A stretch of DNA of 50,729 bases, taken from Methanocorpusculum sp. GTDB taxonomy: Archaea; Halobacteriota; Methanomicrobia; Methanomicrobiales; Methanocorpusculaceae. The notes under the pieces are model-generated. The model had not been told where the DNA came from. It made no database searches and saw only the letters and a list, made by a program, of their open reading frames with translations. How positions within the stretch are numbered: the first letter of the stretch is position 1; each line of letters begins with the position of its first letter. The stretch is from positions 1-50,729 of the forward strand of contig DALTWG010000005.1 of NCBI GenBank assembly GCA_029987245.1, read 5' to 3'. Both the position numbers and the translations under genes were made by a program. Below are positions 24,683 through 33,896 of the stretch, in pieces.

Positions 24683-25453
24683 TTATTCTGCTTTTTCCAG
24701 ATAGTTTAAAAACGCCTCGAAGACAATCTGCATAAATTTCATTTCCCCTTCCAGATACATTACCGCCCCGATAAGTTTGTCATCATGGCGGCTGACGGTT
24801 AAAACCGCTCTGCGGTCGGCAATAATATGCAGCGCCGCCTTCTCAAATTCTCTTGGCACCGGTTCCTCTTCAAACAGTTTCATAAATTTTTTCGTAAACC
24901 GGTAACAGGGAACATGCAGCTTTTCCTCCGTTTCCAAAGACAGCGCTACAACATAGAGGTCAAGTTTTTTGGCATACCGCTTGAGCTGCGTCTCGGTAAA
25001 TTTTGCGGTGAAAAAATCCGCATCGCTGACAACTAAAACCAGTTCCGATTTTGCCCGGCGCAAAATATTTTGCAGATGGTTTTCCACCGCCCATGCGCTT
25101 TGCAGTTCATACGCCATAGGGCCTGTGCCCTGGTGTTTGCGCTTTTCAAATCCGTCAAGATACTGCTCCACCCGCGCGATTTTTTCCATCTCCGCTTTCC
25201 GGATGGAAGCAAATGTTTTGTCAAGGTCTGCTGCTGCATAGCGCAGCGGTTTGTCACCGGTCTTTTTCACAAACCCTTTTTTTGCCAGGGATTCAAGGTC
25301 GCCGTAGATTTTATTGCGCGGTACTTTGCTGATTTCATAAATGTCGCGGATTGCGGCTGATTTCAGCTGAAACACCGTATAAAAAACCTTGGCCTCGTTT
25401 TCCGTGAGGTCCAGCTGCATGACCTGGGATGTAAATTCCTCAATCTCATCCAT
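24683..25453 (-). CDS. TrmB-type transcriptional regulator
   Basis: A 256-aa protein with an N-terminal winged helix of the TrmB type (LDLTENEAKVFYTVF, then SKVPRNKIYGDLESLAKKGFV) and a PLD-like sensor domain. TrmB regulators in archaea often control sugar or central-metabolism genes; ligand and targets are unknown here. I chose ATG 25453 over the upstream in-frame TTG. AAATAAATAC lies about 30 nt upstream on the minus strand, giving a nearly leaderless transcript. It diverges from the S-layer/ABC operon at 25688 and may regulate it; a GAATAA/TTATTC inverted repeat at 25514-25530 is a candidate site. Confidence 0.82.
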   Translation of the reverse strand: MDEIEEFTSQVMQLDLTENEAKVFYTVFQLKSAAIRDIYEISKVPRNKIYGDLESLAKKGFVKKTGDKPLRYAAADLDKTFASIRKAEMEKIARVEQYLDGFEKRKHQGTGPMAYELQSAWAVENHLQNILRRAKSELVLVVSDADFFTAKFTETQLKRYAKKLDLYVVALSLETEEKLHVPCYRFTKKFMKLFEEEPVPREFEKAALHIIADRRAVLTVSRHDDKLIGAVMYLEGEMKFMQIVFEAFLNYLEKAE

Positions 25454-25474
25454 GCATATAACTGGTACTTTCAA

Positions 25475-25687
25475 AAGTATTTATTTTTCCCTTAAAATAC
25501 CGCCCGGCTGCCTGAATAAGGCGTTTATTCACCCAAGGGATTTACAGGAGGCAGCGTACTTTTTGTTCATATAAATGCTTTGTGCGGATTTGCACCGGTA
25601 AAAAAGGATTTTACCTGTTATTCAGAGTACCCGGATTCGTAACAGCACCTATTTATTATCTCATGAAAAATATATAAGGCAGTTCAT
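25475..25687. promoter_or_regulatory. Intergenic regulatory region between TrmB-type gene and S-layer/ABC operon
   Basis: No gene is visible. It contains the TrmB gene TATA element at the left end, the short inverted repeat GAATAA-5nt-TTATTC (about 25514-25530), and two A/T-rich elements near the right end: CCTATTTATTATC (about 25648-25660) and AAATATATAA (about 25668-25677). The first is better spaced to act as the TATA box of the downstream gene. Confidence 0.4.
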
Positions 25688-26884
25688 ATGATAACGAACA
25701 CTCAGTCAAGAAAAGCAGGTGTCTTGTGTGCACTTGCCGTATGTGCAGTCCTTCTGGTCTGCGTGATTTGTCCGGCCTCGGCCGCAACACTTGCATCGGT
25801 TGCAGACAATCCTGCAGCCATGGTAGTAACGGATTACAAATGCACTCCGTCGGTGTTAATGCCCGGTGACTCCGGAACAATTGCCGTAACACTCAAAAAC
25901 AGCGGCGATTCGGTTGCATCCATTAACAAGGCACTCATTCATGATTCCGACGGCATCGAAGCCACGATGACCGATTATTATAATGATTTCGGCGGCATTG
26001 CACCGGGAAATACTATTACCATTGTTATGCCGATTAAGGCAGGTTCCCAGACCGGTACCTTCTATCCGGTATTCTATGTCGACTTTAACAGAGGCATGAC
26101 CTATTTAAAGCAGCCGATTGCAGTCACGATTGACAACGCAGGTCTTGACATTGTCAAAACCGATGTCCCCGACCAGCTCCCGGCAACCGGTTCTGAAACC
26201 ATTAAGCTTACTCTTGCAAACAGAATGAACACCGACCTCACGTCTGTATCTGTCACTGCAGAAGGAAACGGTGTCTCCTGCAAAGAAGGAAGCGTCTTTG
26301 TCGGAACAATCGCAGCAGGAGCATCCGCACCGGCAACGCTTACCATCAAAACCGACAACGCAAACGAGGTTAAATTAACTGTCTCCTACAGCAACGGCGA
26401 CAACAAACACTCCCAGACTATCATTATTCCGGCAGGAGCACAGACTACCAAGTCCTCCAGTCTTCCGGAACTGGTCTTTGCAAACATCAGAGTCACTGAA
26501 GGCGAGACCTACAACACCTTAAAAGCAGATATCAACAACATGGGTTTCACCACCGCAAACTCTGTCAGAATCACGACTCTTGAAGGCTCCGATATCGGAA
26601 CCTATCCGACGTATCCAATTGGAAACCTCGATGCAGACGACCTTGCAGGATTTGAAATCACCTTTGACAAGAGCATTACCAGTGAACTCACGCTTGTCAT
26701 CACCTACAAAAACGTCAGCGGCGAGCCGGTCACTGAATATTACAAAATCAATGTAGCAAACCATATCCAGAAAGAAAAGGTCGACAACACACCGGTTATC
26801 GTCCTGATTGTATTAGTAGTCATTATCGCAGCAATTGTCGCAGTTGTTGTTATCAGAAAGAATAAGAAAGGTAAGAAAAACTAA
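25688..26884 (+). CDS. Secreted S-layer-domain (COG1361-like) membrane-anchored protein
   Basis: A 398-aa protein with a signal peptide (about 9-33, ending CPASAATLA) and several immunoglobulin-like beta domains of the CARDB/COG1361 type (PSVLMPGDSGTIAVTLKNSGD; ATGSETIKLTLANR). A C-terminal transmembrane helix (about 370-392) ends in KNKKGKKN. It would sit outside the cell, anchored at its C-terminus. It is 13 bp upstream of the ABC ATPase, giving a three-gene unit like many archaeal MacAB-like operons. It may be the extracytoplasmic partner. Confidence 0.8.
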   Translation: MITNTQSRKAGVLCALAVCAVLLVCVICPASAATLASVADNPAAMVVTDYKCTPSVLMPGDSGTIAVTLKNSGDSVASINKALIHDSDGIEATMTDYYNDFGGIAPGNTITIVMPIKAGSQTGTFYPVFYVDFNRGMTYLKQPIAVTIDNAGLDIVKTDVPDQLPATGSETIKLTLANRMNTDLTSVSVTAEGNGVSCKEGSVFVGTIAAGASAPATLTIKTDNANEVKLTVSYSNGDNKHSQTIIIPAGAQTTKSSSLPELVFANIRVTEGETYNTLKADINNMGFTTANSVRITTLEGSDIGTYPTYPIGNLDADDLAGFEITFDKSITSELTLVITYKNVSGEPVTEYYKINVANHIQKEKVDNTPVIVLIVLVVIIAAIVAVVVIRKNKKGKKN

Positions 26885-26897
26885 CCGGAGGTAAATT

Positions 26898-27605
26898 ATG
26901 GGAGATATTCCTGTAGTGGAGCTGGAAGACGTCTCCAAGGTCTATCACATGGCCGCCGGAGATGTCCATGCATTAAACCACGTAAACTTCTCTGTAAAAA
27001 AAGGCGAGTTCGTAGCAATTATGGGACCGTCGGGTTCGGGAAAATCGACACTGATGAACATGATAGGATGCCTTGATGTGCCGACATCGGGCATTATCAG
27101 AATCAACGGTGTTTCGACCACCGATATGACTGACGATGAACTGACGATTCACCGTCGTGATACGGTAGGTTTCATTTTCCAGAAATTCAACCTTATCAGT
27201 CTTTTAACTGCATACGAAAATGTCGAGTATCCGATGCTTCTGCGCTACGGCAAAGGCGACTATAAAGAGCGCATTACCAAACTCCTGACAATGGTCGGCT
27301 TTACCGAAGACCGGATGCAGCATACGCCGTTTGAACTTTCCGGCGGTCAGCAGCAGCGTGTCTCGATTGCGCGGGCCTTAGCCAACGACCCGACATTTCT
27401 GTTGTGCGATGAGCCGACAGGAAACCTTGATTCAAAGATGAGTACGCAGATTATGGAAATTATCAGCGGTCTGCACAAGCAGGGCAGAACCGTTCTGATG
27501 GTTACCCACAACCCGGAGACAGCGGTTTACGCCGACCGGACTATTATTATCCGCGACGGTGAAATCGTTGATGACGGGCTGGGGCATGTAAAGGAGTCGT
27601 CTTAA
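26898..27605 (+). CDS. ABC transporter ATP-binding protein (MacB/LolD type)
   Basis: A 235-aa ATPase with Walker A GPSGSGKST, Q-loop FIFQKFNLI, signature LSGGQQQR, Walker B FLLCDEPTGNLD and switch His in MVTHNP. The sequence around the signature and GNLDSKMS is characteristic of the LolD/MacB subfamily, which energises FtsX-like permeases that work on extracytoplasmic substrates rather than classical uptake. It overlaps the permease by one base (TAATG). Confidence 0.93.
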   Translation: MGDIPVVELEDVSKVYHMAAGDVHALNHVNFSVKKGEFVAIMGPSGSGKSTLMNMIGCLDVPTSGIIRINGVSTTDMTDDELTIHRRDTVGFIFQKFNLISLLTAYENVEYPMLLRYGKGDYKERITKLLTMVGFTEDRMQHTPFELSGGQQQRVSIARALANDPTFLLCDEPTGNLDSKMSTQIMEIISGLHKQGRTVLMVTHNPETAVYADRTIIIRDGEIVDDGLGHVKESS

Positions 27606-28864
27606 TGGGGGCAGCTGACGAGCATCAGACTCTCTGGTCCAAGATTTATTCGCCGATGGTTTTGTCGCTTGCGCTGCGCAACCTGAAGCTGAATAAATTC
27701 AGAACGGCTCTTTCGATGATTGGTATTGTCATCGGTGTGTTTGCCATCTGCGGTCTTGGCATGGTCGGGGCCGCTTTCACGGTCGAAATCAACAATATGG
27801 TAGCAGACCAGGCAAATACGCTTACCATTTCATCCATCGAGGAAAAGAGCATTGACGGCAGAATTGTAAAAGGTCTGTCGGAAAAGGATATTAATGATAT
27901 TGAAAGCGCGGTTAAGCCGGTAAGTTCCGAGTATCAGGTTATCAAAGCCCTGATGGGTACGAAAATGATTCGGGTGGGCAGTGATACTTCGTATGCCATG
28001 GTTATGGGTGAAGACCCGGACGGTCTGAAATCCTATATGGAAGGAAATCTGAAAGACGGGTCGATACCGAAAGGACCGGGAGGCGTCATTATTCTGGAAG
28101 AATATGCAGAAAAGCATGACCTCCATGTAAACAGCCGTCTTTCCGCGACCGGGGTGAACGGCGAGGATATTACGCTTCGTGTCACCGGTATTATGGAATC
28201 AACGACGATGACGAAGATGCTTGCGCAGTCCAGTGATGTGTGCATGCTCTTTGGAACGCTTGATATGTATCACAATCTGCTTGGAAGCAATGATGATCTG
28301 TACACGTATGCGATTGTAAAAGTCAAGGACCCGCTGCTTTTGACGCCGATGGAGGATGCAATCGTGCGTGAGATGAACGGCAAGTCGTATAAGGATTCCG
28401 ATGACAAGGTAAAGATTACCAACAGTTACGATAATGTGGAAAGCTTAAACGATGTCTTAAACATGACTGCAATCTTCCGGTGGGCTATCAGCAGTGTTTC
28501 GCTGGTTGTCGCGGCGGTTGCTATTGTAAATGTGATGCTGATGTCGGTTAAGGAGCGTACGCGCGAGATTGGTATTTTACGCAGTATCGGCACGAAGCGG
28601 ATTCAGATTCTGCAGATGTTCCTGTATGAAGCGGGTATTATCGGGTTAATCGGGTCACTGATTGGTATTATCCTTTCAGCGTTCGTGGTTCCGCCGATTC
28701 TGATTGCGTTAATGGATAATCTGAATGCGCTGCTTGACCCGACGGTGTTTATGTATATTCCGGGCGGTATTCTTATCGGTGTCGGTGTGTGTGTTATTGC
28801 GGGTCTGTATCCGGCAATGCATGCTGCCAATCTCAACCCGGTTGAGGCAATGGCAACCGACTAA
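27605..28864 (+). CDS. ABC transporter permease, FtsX/MacB type
   Basis: A 419-aa permease with the MacB layout: one transmembrane helix near the N-terminus (LSMIGIVIGVFAICGLG), an extracytoplasmic MacB-PCD-like domain (about 60-280), then three helices at the C-terminus, including the conserved VKERTREIGILRSIGTKRIQI segment that couples to the ATPase and LIGSLIGIILSAFVV. With the S-layer-domain protein it may move or act on an extracytoplasmic substrate. Ends near a bidirectional T-rich stretch (28865-28885). Confidence 0.9.
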   Translation: MGAADEHQTLWSKIYSPMVLSLALRNLKLNKFRTALSMIGIVIGVFAICGLGMVGAAFTVEINNMVADQANTLTISSIEEKSIDGRIVKGLSEKDINDIESAVKPVSSEYQVIKALMGTKMIRVGSDTSYAMVMGEDPDGLKSYMEGNLKDGSIPKGPGGVIILEEYAEKHDLHVNSRLSATGVNGEDITLRVTGIMESTTMTKMLAQSSDVCMLFGTLDMYHNLLGSNDDLYTYAIVKVKDPLLLTPMEDAIVREMNGKSYKDSDDKVKITNSYDNVESLNDVLNMTAIFRWAISSVSLVVAAVAIVNVMLMSVKERTREIGILRSIGTKRIQILQMFLYEAGIIGLIGSLIGIILSAFVVPPILIALMDNLNALLDPTVFMYIPGGILIGVGVCVIAGLYPAMHAANLNPVEAMATD

Positions 28865-28885
28865 ATTTTTATTTTTTTTCCAATA

Positions 28886-30055
28886 TTATTTTCGCATCTT
28901 CAAAACAAACCGCGCCCCGCGTTTTCCCATCTTAAAAAGCGGCCCTTCCAGTACCGCCGCCGCATTTTCCAGTTCGTCGCGTATCAGAATATGCTGGGGG
29001 CAGTGTGTTTCGCATTTGCCGCATTTAACACACTGCGATGCAAATCCGGGGCGCTCCCCGAGGGAGGTTGTCATAATGTACGTTATCAGTGCATGAATCC
29101 GCCCGTCGCAAAACGCCTGATTATAGGCGGCAAAGCAGCTTGGAATCATAACCCCTTTCGGACACGGCATGCAATAGCCGCAGCCGGTGCAGGGGACCTG
29201 GATGTCTGCTTCCAGTTCCGCTTTAATTGACTCAAGGGCGGCCGCTTCTTCATCGCTTAATCCGCCGCCGCGGCACGCAGACGCGACATTTTCCTCCACC
29301 TGCCTGATATCATTCATGCCTGATAAAACACAGGTTACCTCAGGGAAGTTCCACAGCCAGCGAAAAGCCAGGTCGGCTGCATTTGCATCTTTTGGAAGAT
29401 AGCGTGCCGCAGTTTTGGGCAGATTTGCAAGCCGGCCGCCCCGCAGGGGTTCCATGATAATTACAGGCAGACCTTTTTCGGCTGCATACAAAAGGCCGGA
29501 AACTCCCGCCTGGGTGGATTCATCCATGTAATTGAGCTGAATCTGACAGAAATCCCAGGAATAGCAGTCTGCAACCGCTTTAAACTCCGTGGTTCCCCCG
29601 TGATAGGAAAAGCCGATATTTCGAATCGCCCCGGACGCCTTTTTTTCTGCAATCCACTTTTCAATGCCAAGCTGCTGCAAACGCTTCCAGGAATCAGTGT
29701 CTGAAAGCATGTGAATCAGATAATAATCGATGTAATCAGTCTGCAGACGCGAAAGCTGCTCTGAAAACAGCCGGTCAAAATCTGCAAAAGAGCGGCACTG
29801 GTAGTGAGGCAGCTTTGTTGCAAGAAAAACCCGGTCGCGGTATCCTTTTGCAAGAAATCTGCCGAGTGCCGCCTCAGAGCCGGGGTAAATGTATGCCGTG
29901 TCAAAATAATTTACGCCGGCCTCAAGCGCTGCGGTCATTTCCTCCTCGGTTTTTTTCTGATTTACCGCAACACCGGCTGTGCGGGAAAATCGCATGCAGC
30001 CGTAGCCGAGAATGGAGATTTTATCTCCGTTTTTAGGATTGGTCCGGTACTGCAT
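28886..30055 (-). CDS. Aldo/keto reductase with C-terminal ferredoxin domain
   Basis: A 389-aa protein. The TIM-barrel aldo/keto reductase domain (about 1-290) carries FDTAYIYPGSE, LATKLPH and YYLIHML, with the catalytic Asp/Tyr/Lys/His pattern. The C-terminal part has two Fe-S motifs, CTGCGYCMPCPKG and CVKCGKCETHCP. Such enzymes are common in anaerobes; the substrate is unknown. I chose ATG 30055, preceded by GAGG and overlapping the LarE-ThiI gene by 23 bp; an upstream ATG at 30061 is the alternative. Confidence 0.85.
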   Translation of the reverse strand: MQYRTNPKNGDKISILGYGCMRFSRTAGVAVNQKKTEEEMTAALEAGVNYFDTAYIYPGSEAALGRFLAKGYRDRVFLATKLPHYQCRSFADFDRLFSEQLSRLQTDYIDYYLIHMLSDTDSWKRLQQLGIEKWIAEKKASGAIRNIGFSYHGGTTEFKAVADCYSWDFCQIQLNYMDESTQAGVSGLLYAAEKGLPVIIMEPLRGGRLANLPKTAARYLPKDANAADLAFRWLWNFPEVTCVLSGMNDIRQVEENVASACRGGGLSDEEAAALESIKAELEADIQVPCTGCGYCMPCPKGVMIPSCFAAYNQAFCDGRIHALITYIMTTSLGERPGFASQCVKCGKCETHCPQHILIRDELENAAAVLEGPLFKMGKRGARFVLKMRK

Positions 30056-31958
30056 GAGCATCCTCTTTTTTGTACAAAACACCGTCTTTTGCAACCCAGA
30101 GTTCCGCGCTGCGCACGGCTTCATCTAAAATCTCTTCGAGATTCAGTTTTGCCTCCTCGGCGCATATCCGCTCTTCAGGCGAGCGGGTGGCGGGCTTTTT
30201 CGGTACAGCATGACACGTAGTGTCGCCCGGTGATTCATGATAAGTGCCGATTTTGCGGGCTAACGCCACGGCTTCTTCCTTGTCATAGGTAAGGAGCGGG
30301 CGAAGCACCGGTGTTTTTACGGCGGCCGTAATGATTTTCATGTTCTGCAGCGTCTGGGACGCCACCTGGCCTAAGTTTTCGCCGGTGACTACGGCGTCCA
30401 TTCTGTTTGCAAGGGCGATTTTTTCGGCCGCCCGAATCATAAAACGCTTGCAGTAAAGACAGGTATAATGCGTCTCTGCTTTTGCATAGACCGCCGAAAG
30501 GAATTGCTCCACCGGCACAACCCATACAGAAAACGCCCGCCCGGGGCACCAGGTGGATAAAATGCGGGCGTTATCGAGCGCAAGGTCTTTGGTTGCCGGG
30601 CCCGCCCATTTTCCGGCATCCGCAAAGACGCCGGTAACCGAAACGCCGCGTTTCATCATGAGCCAGGCGGCAACCGGCGAATCTATACCTGCTGAAAGCA
30701 AAACGGCTGCCCGGCCAGCAGTTCCCAAAGGAAGCCCGCCTACGCCTGCAATTCGCGAATCATAGACAAGACCGCCGAATTCGCGGGCTTCGACAAAGAT
30801 TTCATACTCCGGATTGTCCAAATCCACAATAAATCCGGGAATCTGCTGCCAGATTACATCGGCGACGTATGCTGCAAGCTGCTGACTGGTAAATCCTTTG
30901 ACCTGTTGGCGTTTTGCGCGAACCGCAAAGCGCATTCCGGGCTTTAATTTGCCTGCGGCAAGTTTGGCCGCGGCTTTGCCAATCGCTTCGGGCGTGTTTT
31001 CCGTTGTCTCGCAGATACTTACATCAACGACGCCGAATATGCGCGAGACTTCTGCCGCAATCTCTTCAGAAGGGCCGAAAATCAGAAGACGCCCGCGAAA
31101 CTCTTCGATTTCATATGAAATACTGCGGGCGTCAAGGGCTGCTTTGATATTGCGCGTGAGTGCGGCCATAAACTGCTTTTTCACCGGCTCGGATTTCAGC
31201 CAGAGTTCGCCGATGCGAACCATAACCGCCCGGTTTCCCAGACTGTGGCGCCCGTAGAGGGAGACGGAAATGGTGTCAAATCCAAGCGGTTCGAGCAGAT
31301 TTTTGCGTGCCGAAGCAAGCTTTAGTTCATGCTTTGCAACCTCGATACCGGCGTTGTTTGCCGAAATACGCACACGCAGGATGCCGGAAATGCCGGCATC
31401 CCGCAGTATTTTTTCCGCGGATTCAACACGTTTCAAATTTTCAGCCGTGATTTCACCGGTTATCCTGGTTGCAAGACATCCAGAAGGCGGCACTTTTTTG
31501 ATGCCGAATTCATCTGCAAGGCGCAAAATATCGGCTTTCGCAAACCCTGCGTCCCGGAGCGGGCTTTTAATGCACGCCTCCTGAAACGCCGCAAATCCGG
31601 GGCGCTCTTCGGGCTTATCGCCAATATGGCTTCCGTCATAAATTTCCGTGCAGCCTAATTGCGAAGCAAGTGCGGTTAATTCTTCTGCCATCCGCTTTTT
31701 GCAGAGATAACATCGGTTTTCCGGATTGGACGCCAGGTCCGAAAGAAGCGAGATGCGAACCGGATGCCAGGGAACGCCGAACTGCGCCGCGGTCTTTTCC
31801 GCCCGGATTACTTCGGATTCTGCGGTAAATTCTGAAATTATGGTTGCCGCGGCTTTGGCAGCACCCTCTTTTGCTGCAAGAGCAAGCAGCACTGATGAGT
31901 CCACCCCGCCGGATAACGCAATCAGAGCCGGCCCAGCGCCGCAAATCTTATGTTCCAT
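30033..31958 (-). CDS. LarE-like / ThiI-like fusion sulfur transferase
   Basis: A 641-aa fusion. Residues 1-240 resemble LarE, an ATP pyrophosphatase that activates a carboxylate for sulfur insertion in nickel-pincer cofactor synthesis: PP-loop SGGVDSS (16-22) and three cysteines (C83 and C86 in RCYLCKK, C161 in PSGCLATR) as in the Fe-S type. Residues about 243-641 are a ThiI-type tRNA 4-thiouridine synthase with THUMP domain, PP-loop SAGIDSP (422-428) and cysteines in CLYCKR and DTTCHAV. There is no rhodanese domain. Start ATG 31958 (11-bp overlap with cca). Whether the LarE half acts on a cofactor or serves tRNA thiolation is unknown. Confidence 0.85.
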   Translation of the reverse strand: MEHKICGAGPALIALSGGVDSSVLLALAAKEGAAKAAATIISEFTAESEVIRAEKTAAQFGVPWHPVRISLLSDLASNPENRCYLCKKRMAEELTALASQLGCTEIYDGSHIGDKPEERPGFAAFQEACIKSPLRDAGFAKADILRLADEFGIKKVPPSGCLATRITGEITAENLKRVESAEKILRDAGISGILRVRISANNAGIEVAKHELKLASARKNLLEPLGFDTISVSLYGRHSLGNRAVMVRIGELWLKSEPVKKQFMAALTRNIKAALDARSISYEIEEFRGRLLIFGPSEEIAAEVSRIFGVVDVSICETTENTPEAIGKAAAKLAAGKLKPGMRFAVRAKRQQVKGFTSQQLAAYVADVIWQQIPGFIVDLDNPEYEIFVEAREFGGLVYDSRIAGVGGLPLGTAGRAAVLLSAGIDSPVAAWLMMKRGVSVTGVFADAGKWAGPATKDLALDNARILSTWCPGRAFSVWVVPVEQFLSAVYAKAETHYTCLYCKRFMIRAAEKIALANRMDAVVTGENLGQVASQTLQNMKIITAAVKTPVLRPLLTYDKEEAVALARKIGTYHESPGDTTCHAVPKKPATRSPEERICAEEAKLNLEEILDEAVRSAELWVAKDGVLYKKEDAHAVPDQS

Positions 31959-33345
31959 CCGCAATTCTCCGCAGTTTGCGCACAGCGTGGGATGAACGCA
32001 GGAAATAGGCAGAAAGGAAATCCGCAAACTCTTCTGACCAGATTTCCTCGCCGGCTAAGACATCATAATGCTCTTCCATGCTTACTTTGACCTGTTTTCC
32101 AAGCGAACCGGAAAAAATCCTGGTCCGGTCCTCAAGAAGCGACTGTGCGGTTAAATATTTGCGCCGTACCTCAGTGAAATAGCGGTCCTCGACAATCCAG
32201 GGCCCGGCAAATTCCCCCTGATTGATGTATTTATCCACGAATTTGTCCGCATTGGCATGATTCCAGACCGGCGGACCCTGGCGCACAATAATTGCCGGAA
32301 GCCTGTCGACAAGCAGTTCAAAGACAATCAGACAATGCTCTTTTTTCATTGCAACCTCGGACCGGTGCACTAAAAATTCCTCGGCAATAAGCTGCGATTT
32401 AATGGATTCCATGGTTTTGCGCAGCTGCGGAACGATAGTATCCTCAACAACTCCGGGAGTGCGAAGAGATATTGCAAGCATCGCAGTGCCGCGGCTCTGA
32501 AGAGTCTTTGCAAATTCCTCTTCACTGATGGTTGTCGGCGCATCCGGGATGAAATAATGGGCATCCGGTTTTGCACAGTAGTCGCGCGCAAGCTCCATGA
32601 ACTCGGAAAACCGCGTCCGCGTCAGAGCTGCTGCAACATTTCGGTCTTTGTCGGTAGGGTCAATTACAATCAGCGGTTCGGAGAACAGTTTGCGCGCCTC
32701 TTTTTTGTCCTGATAATAGTGTTCCAGGTCAACAACCTCGCCGTAGCGGAATTTCGAGGCTGCCTGCATAAAGTTTTCAAATCCGCCGAACGCCAGGATT
32801 AACAGTTCGCAAAGATAGCCGGAAAAGCCTCCGGTCATCAAATCAGAACCGTAAACGCCGCCGCCTTTGCAGAACTGCTTGAGTAAAATGACATCCTCTT
32901 TCAAATCGCCGATTTTTGGAATGAGGTAGCGTGCGTGAAACGGGGTCCGGTCGACGGCACATTTCATTTCCGCGGTGCTTGCAACATGATAGCAGGGAAC
33001 CAGATCCACGTCGAATCCTTCGATGATTGCATTCAGATACGGATGTTCTGCGTATTTTTCCACCGCGGTGCCGCCGAATTCGCGGACTACTGCGTAAGCA
33101 GTATCAAGTCCGCGGGTTTTGAGTTCCTCAAGCGACATTTCCGGCGGGAACTGCATGAAAATATCAATATCCTTGTCTCCTTTAACAAAGGTTCCGCGGG
33201 ATGCGGAACCGGTCATCAAAACCTCGATTCCTGCAATCCGTTTTATATATTCGATAATGCGTGCGCCGATTTCAGCAACTTCAGCGCGCTCTTTTTCGTC
33301 CGGCATGTATTTGTCCAGGACCTGCTGTTCTATTTCCGTTCTCAT
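31948..33345 (-). CDS. cca: CCA-adding tRNA nucleotidyltransferase, archaeal class I
   Basis: A 465-aa class I CCA enzyme that builds or repairs the tRNA 3' CCA without a nucleic acid template. The nucleotidyltransferase motif is TGSASRGTFVKGDKDIDIFM (GS and the D-x-D pair), with the third carboxylate in FDVDLVPCY. LMTGGFSGYLCELL is characteristic. The window's tRNA-Asn lacks encoded CCA, so this activity is required. It overlaps thpR as ATGA and the LarE-ThiI gene by 11 bp. Confidence 0.97.
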   Translation of the reverse strand: MRTEIEQQVLDKYMPDEKERAEVAEIGARIIEYIKRIAGIEVLMTGSASRGTFVKGDKDIDIFMQFPPEMSLEELKTRGLDTAYAVVREFGGTAVEKYAEHPYLNAIIEGFDVDLVPCYHVASTAEMKCAVDRTPFHARYLIPKIGDLKEDVILLKQFCKGGGVYGSDLMTGGFSGYLCELLILAFGGFENFMQAASKFRYGEVVDLEHYYQDKKEARKLFSEPLIVIDPTDKDRNVAAALTRTRFSEFMELARDYCAKPDAHYFIPDAPTTISEEEFAKTLQSRGTAMLAISLRTPGVVEDTIVPQLRKTMESIKSQLIAEEFLVHRSEVAMKKEHCLIVFELLVDRLPAIIVRQGPPVWNHANADKFVDKYINQGEFAGPWIVEDRYFTEVRRKYLTAQSLLEDRTRIFSGSLGKQVKVSMEEHYDVLAGEEIWSEEFADFLSAYFLRSSHAVRKLRRIADGT

Positions 33346-33875
33346 AATGCAGCCTCAAAAAGTGTTTTGTATATCGGACCTGACGGTGTCAGGGTGCTTT
33401 GTTTGAGCACGATTTTGTCAATGGTGCATTCTCCGAACTCCGTTTCCTTGAGGGATGCGATTTTCGGCACAAGCGCAGGGGAAAATGCTTTCACCCGTGC
33501 TATGGTTATATGCGGGGAAAATTTCTTTTCCTCGCGGGAAAATCCTTTTGCCGCAAGCAGATTTTCAATCTGCGATGCGAGTGCGGCGCATTTTGCGCCG
33601 TCGCTTATTTCTGCTTTTACCACCCGGGGCGGGCGGCCGAACGCGCTTACTTTAGCCGCTTTCAGCAAAAAAGGCTCGCCCTGAACTTTAGCAAGTTCTG
33701 TTTTAATGACCTCAATCTGAGCCGGTGTAATTTCGCCGAGGAATTTCAGCGTAATATGCATGTTATGCGGGGCTACCGGCATAATTTTACCCGCTCCTTG
33801 AAGCGAGCTGCCTGCGACGGCAATGTTTTCGCGAATTTCTGAAGGCAGTTCAACTGCAATAAATGCCCTTACCAT
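33342..33875 (-). CDS. thpR: RNA 2',3'-cyclic phosphodiesterase
   Basis: A 177-aa member of the 2H phosphoesterase family with both catalytic motifs: HITLKF (in HNMHITLKFLGE) and HITIARV (in FSPHITIARV). Archaeal ThpR opens 2',3'-cyclic phosphates and can ligate tRNA halves in vitro. As first gene of a tRNA-maturation operon with cca and the thiolase fusion (ATGA overlap), its context agrees with the call. Confidence 0.95.
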   Translation of the reverse strand: MVRAFIAVELPSEIRENIAVAGSSLQGAGKIMPVAPHNMHITLKFLGEITPAQIEVIKTELAKVQGEPFLLKAAKVSAFGRPPRVVKAEISDGAKCAALASQIENLLAAKGFSREEKKFSPHITIARVKAFSPALVPKIASLKETEFGECTIDKIVLKQSTLTPSGPIYKTLFEAAL

Positions 33876-33896
33876 ATGCAGTAATAGATATGTAAT

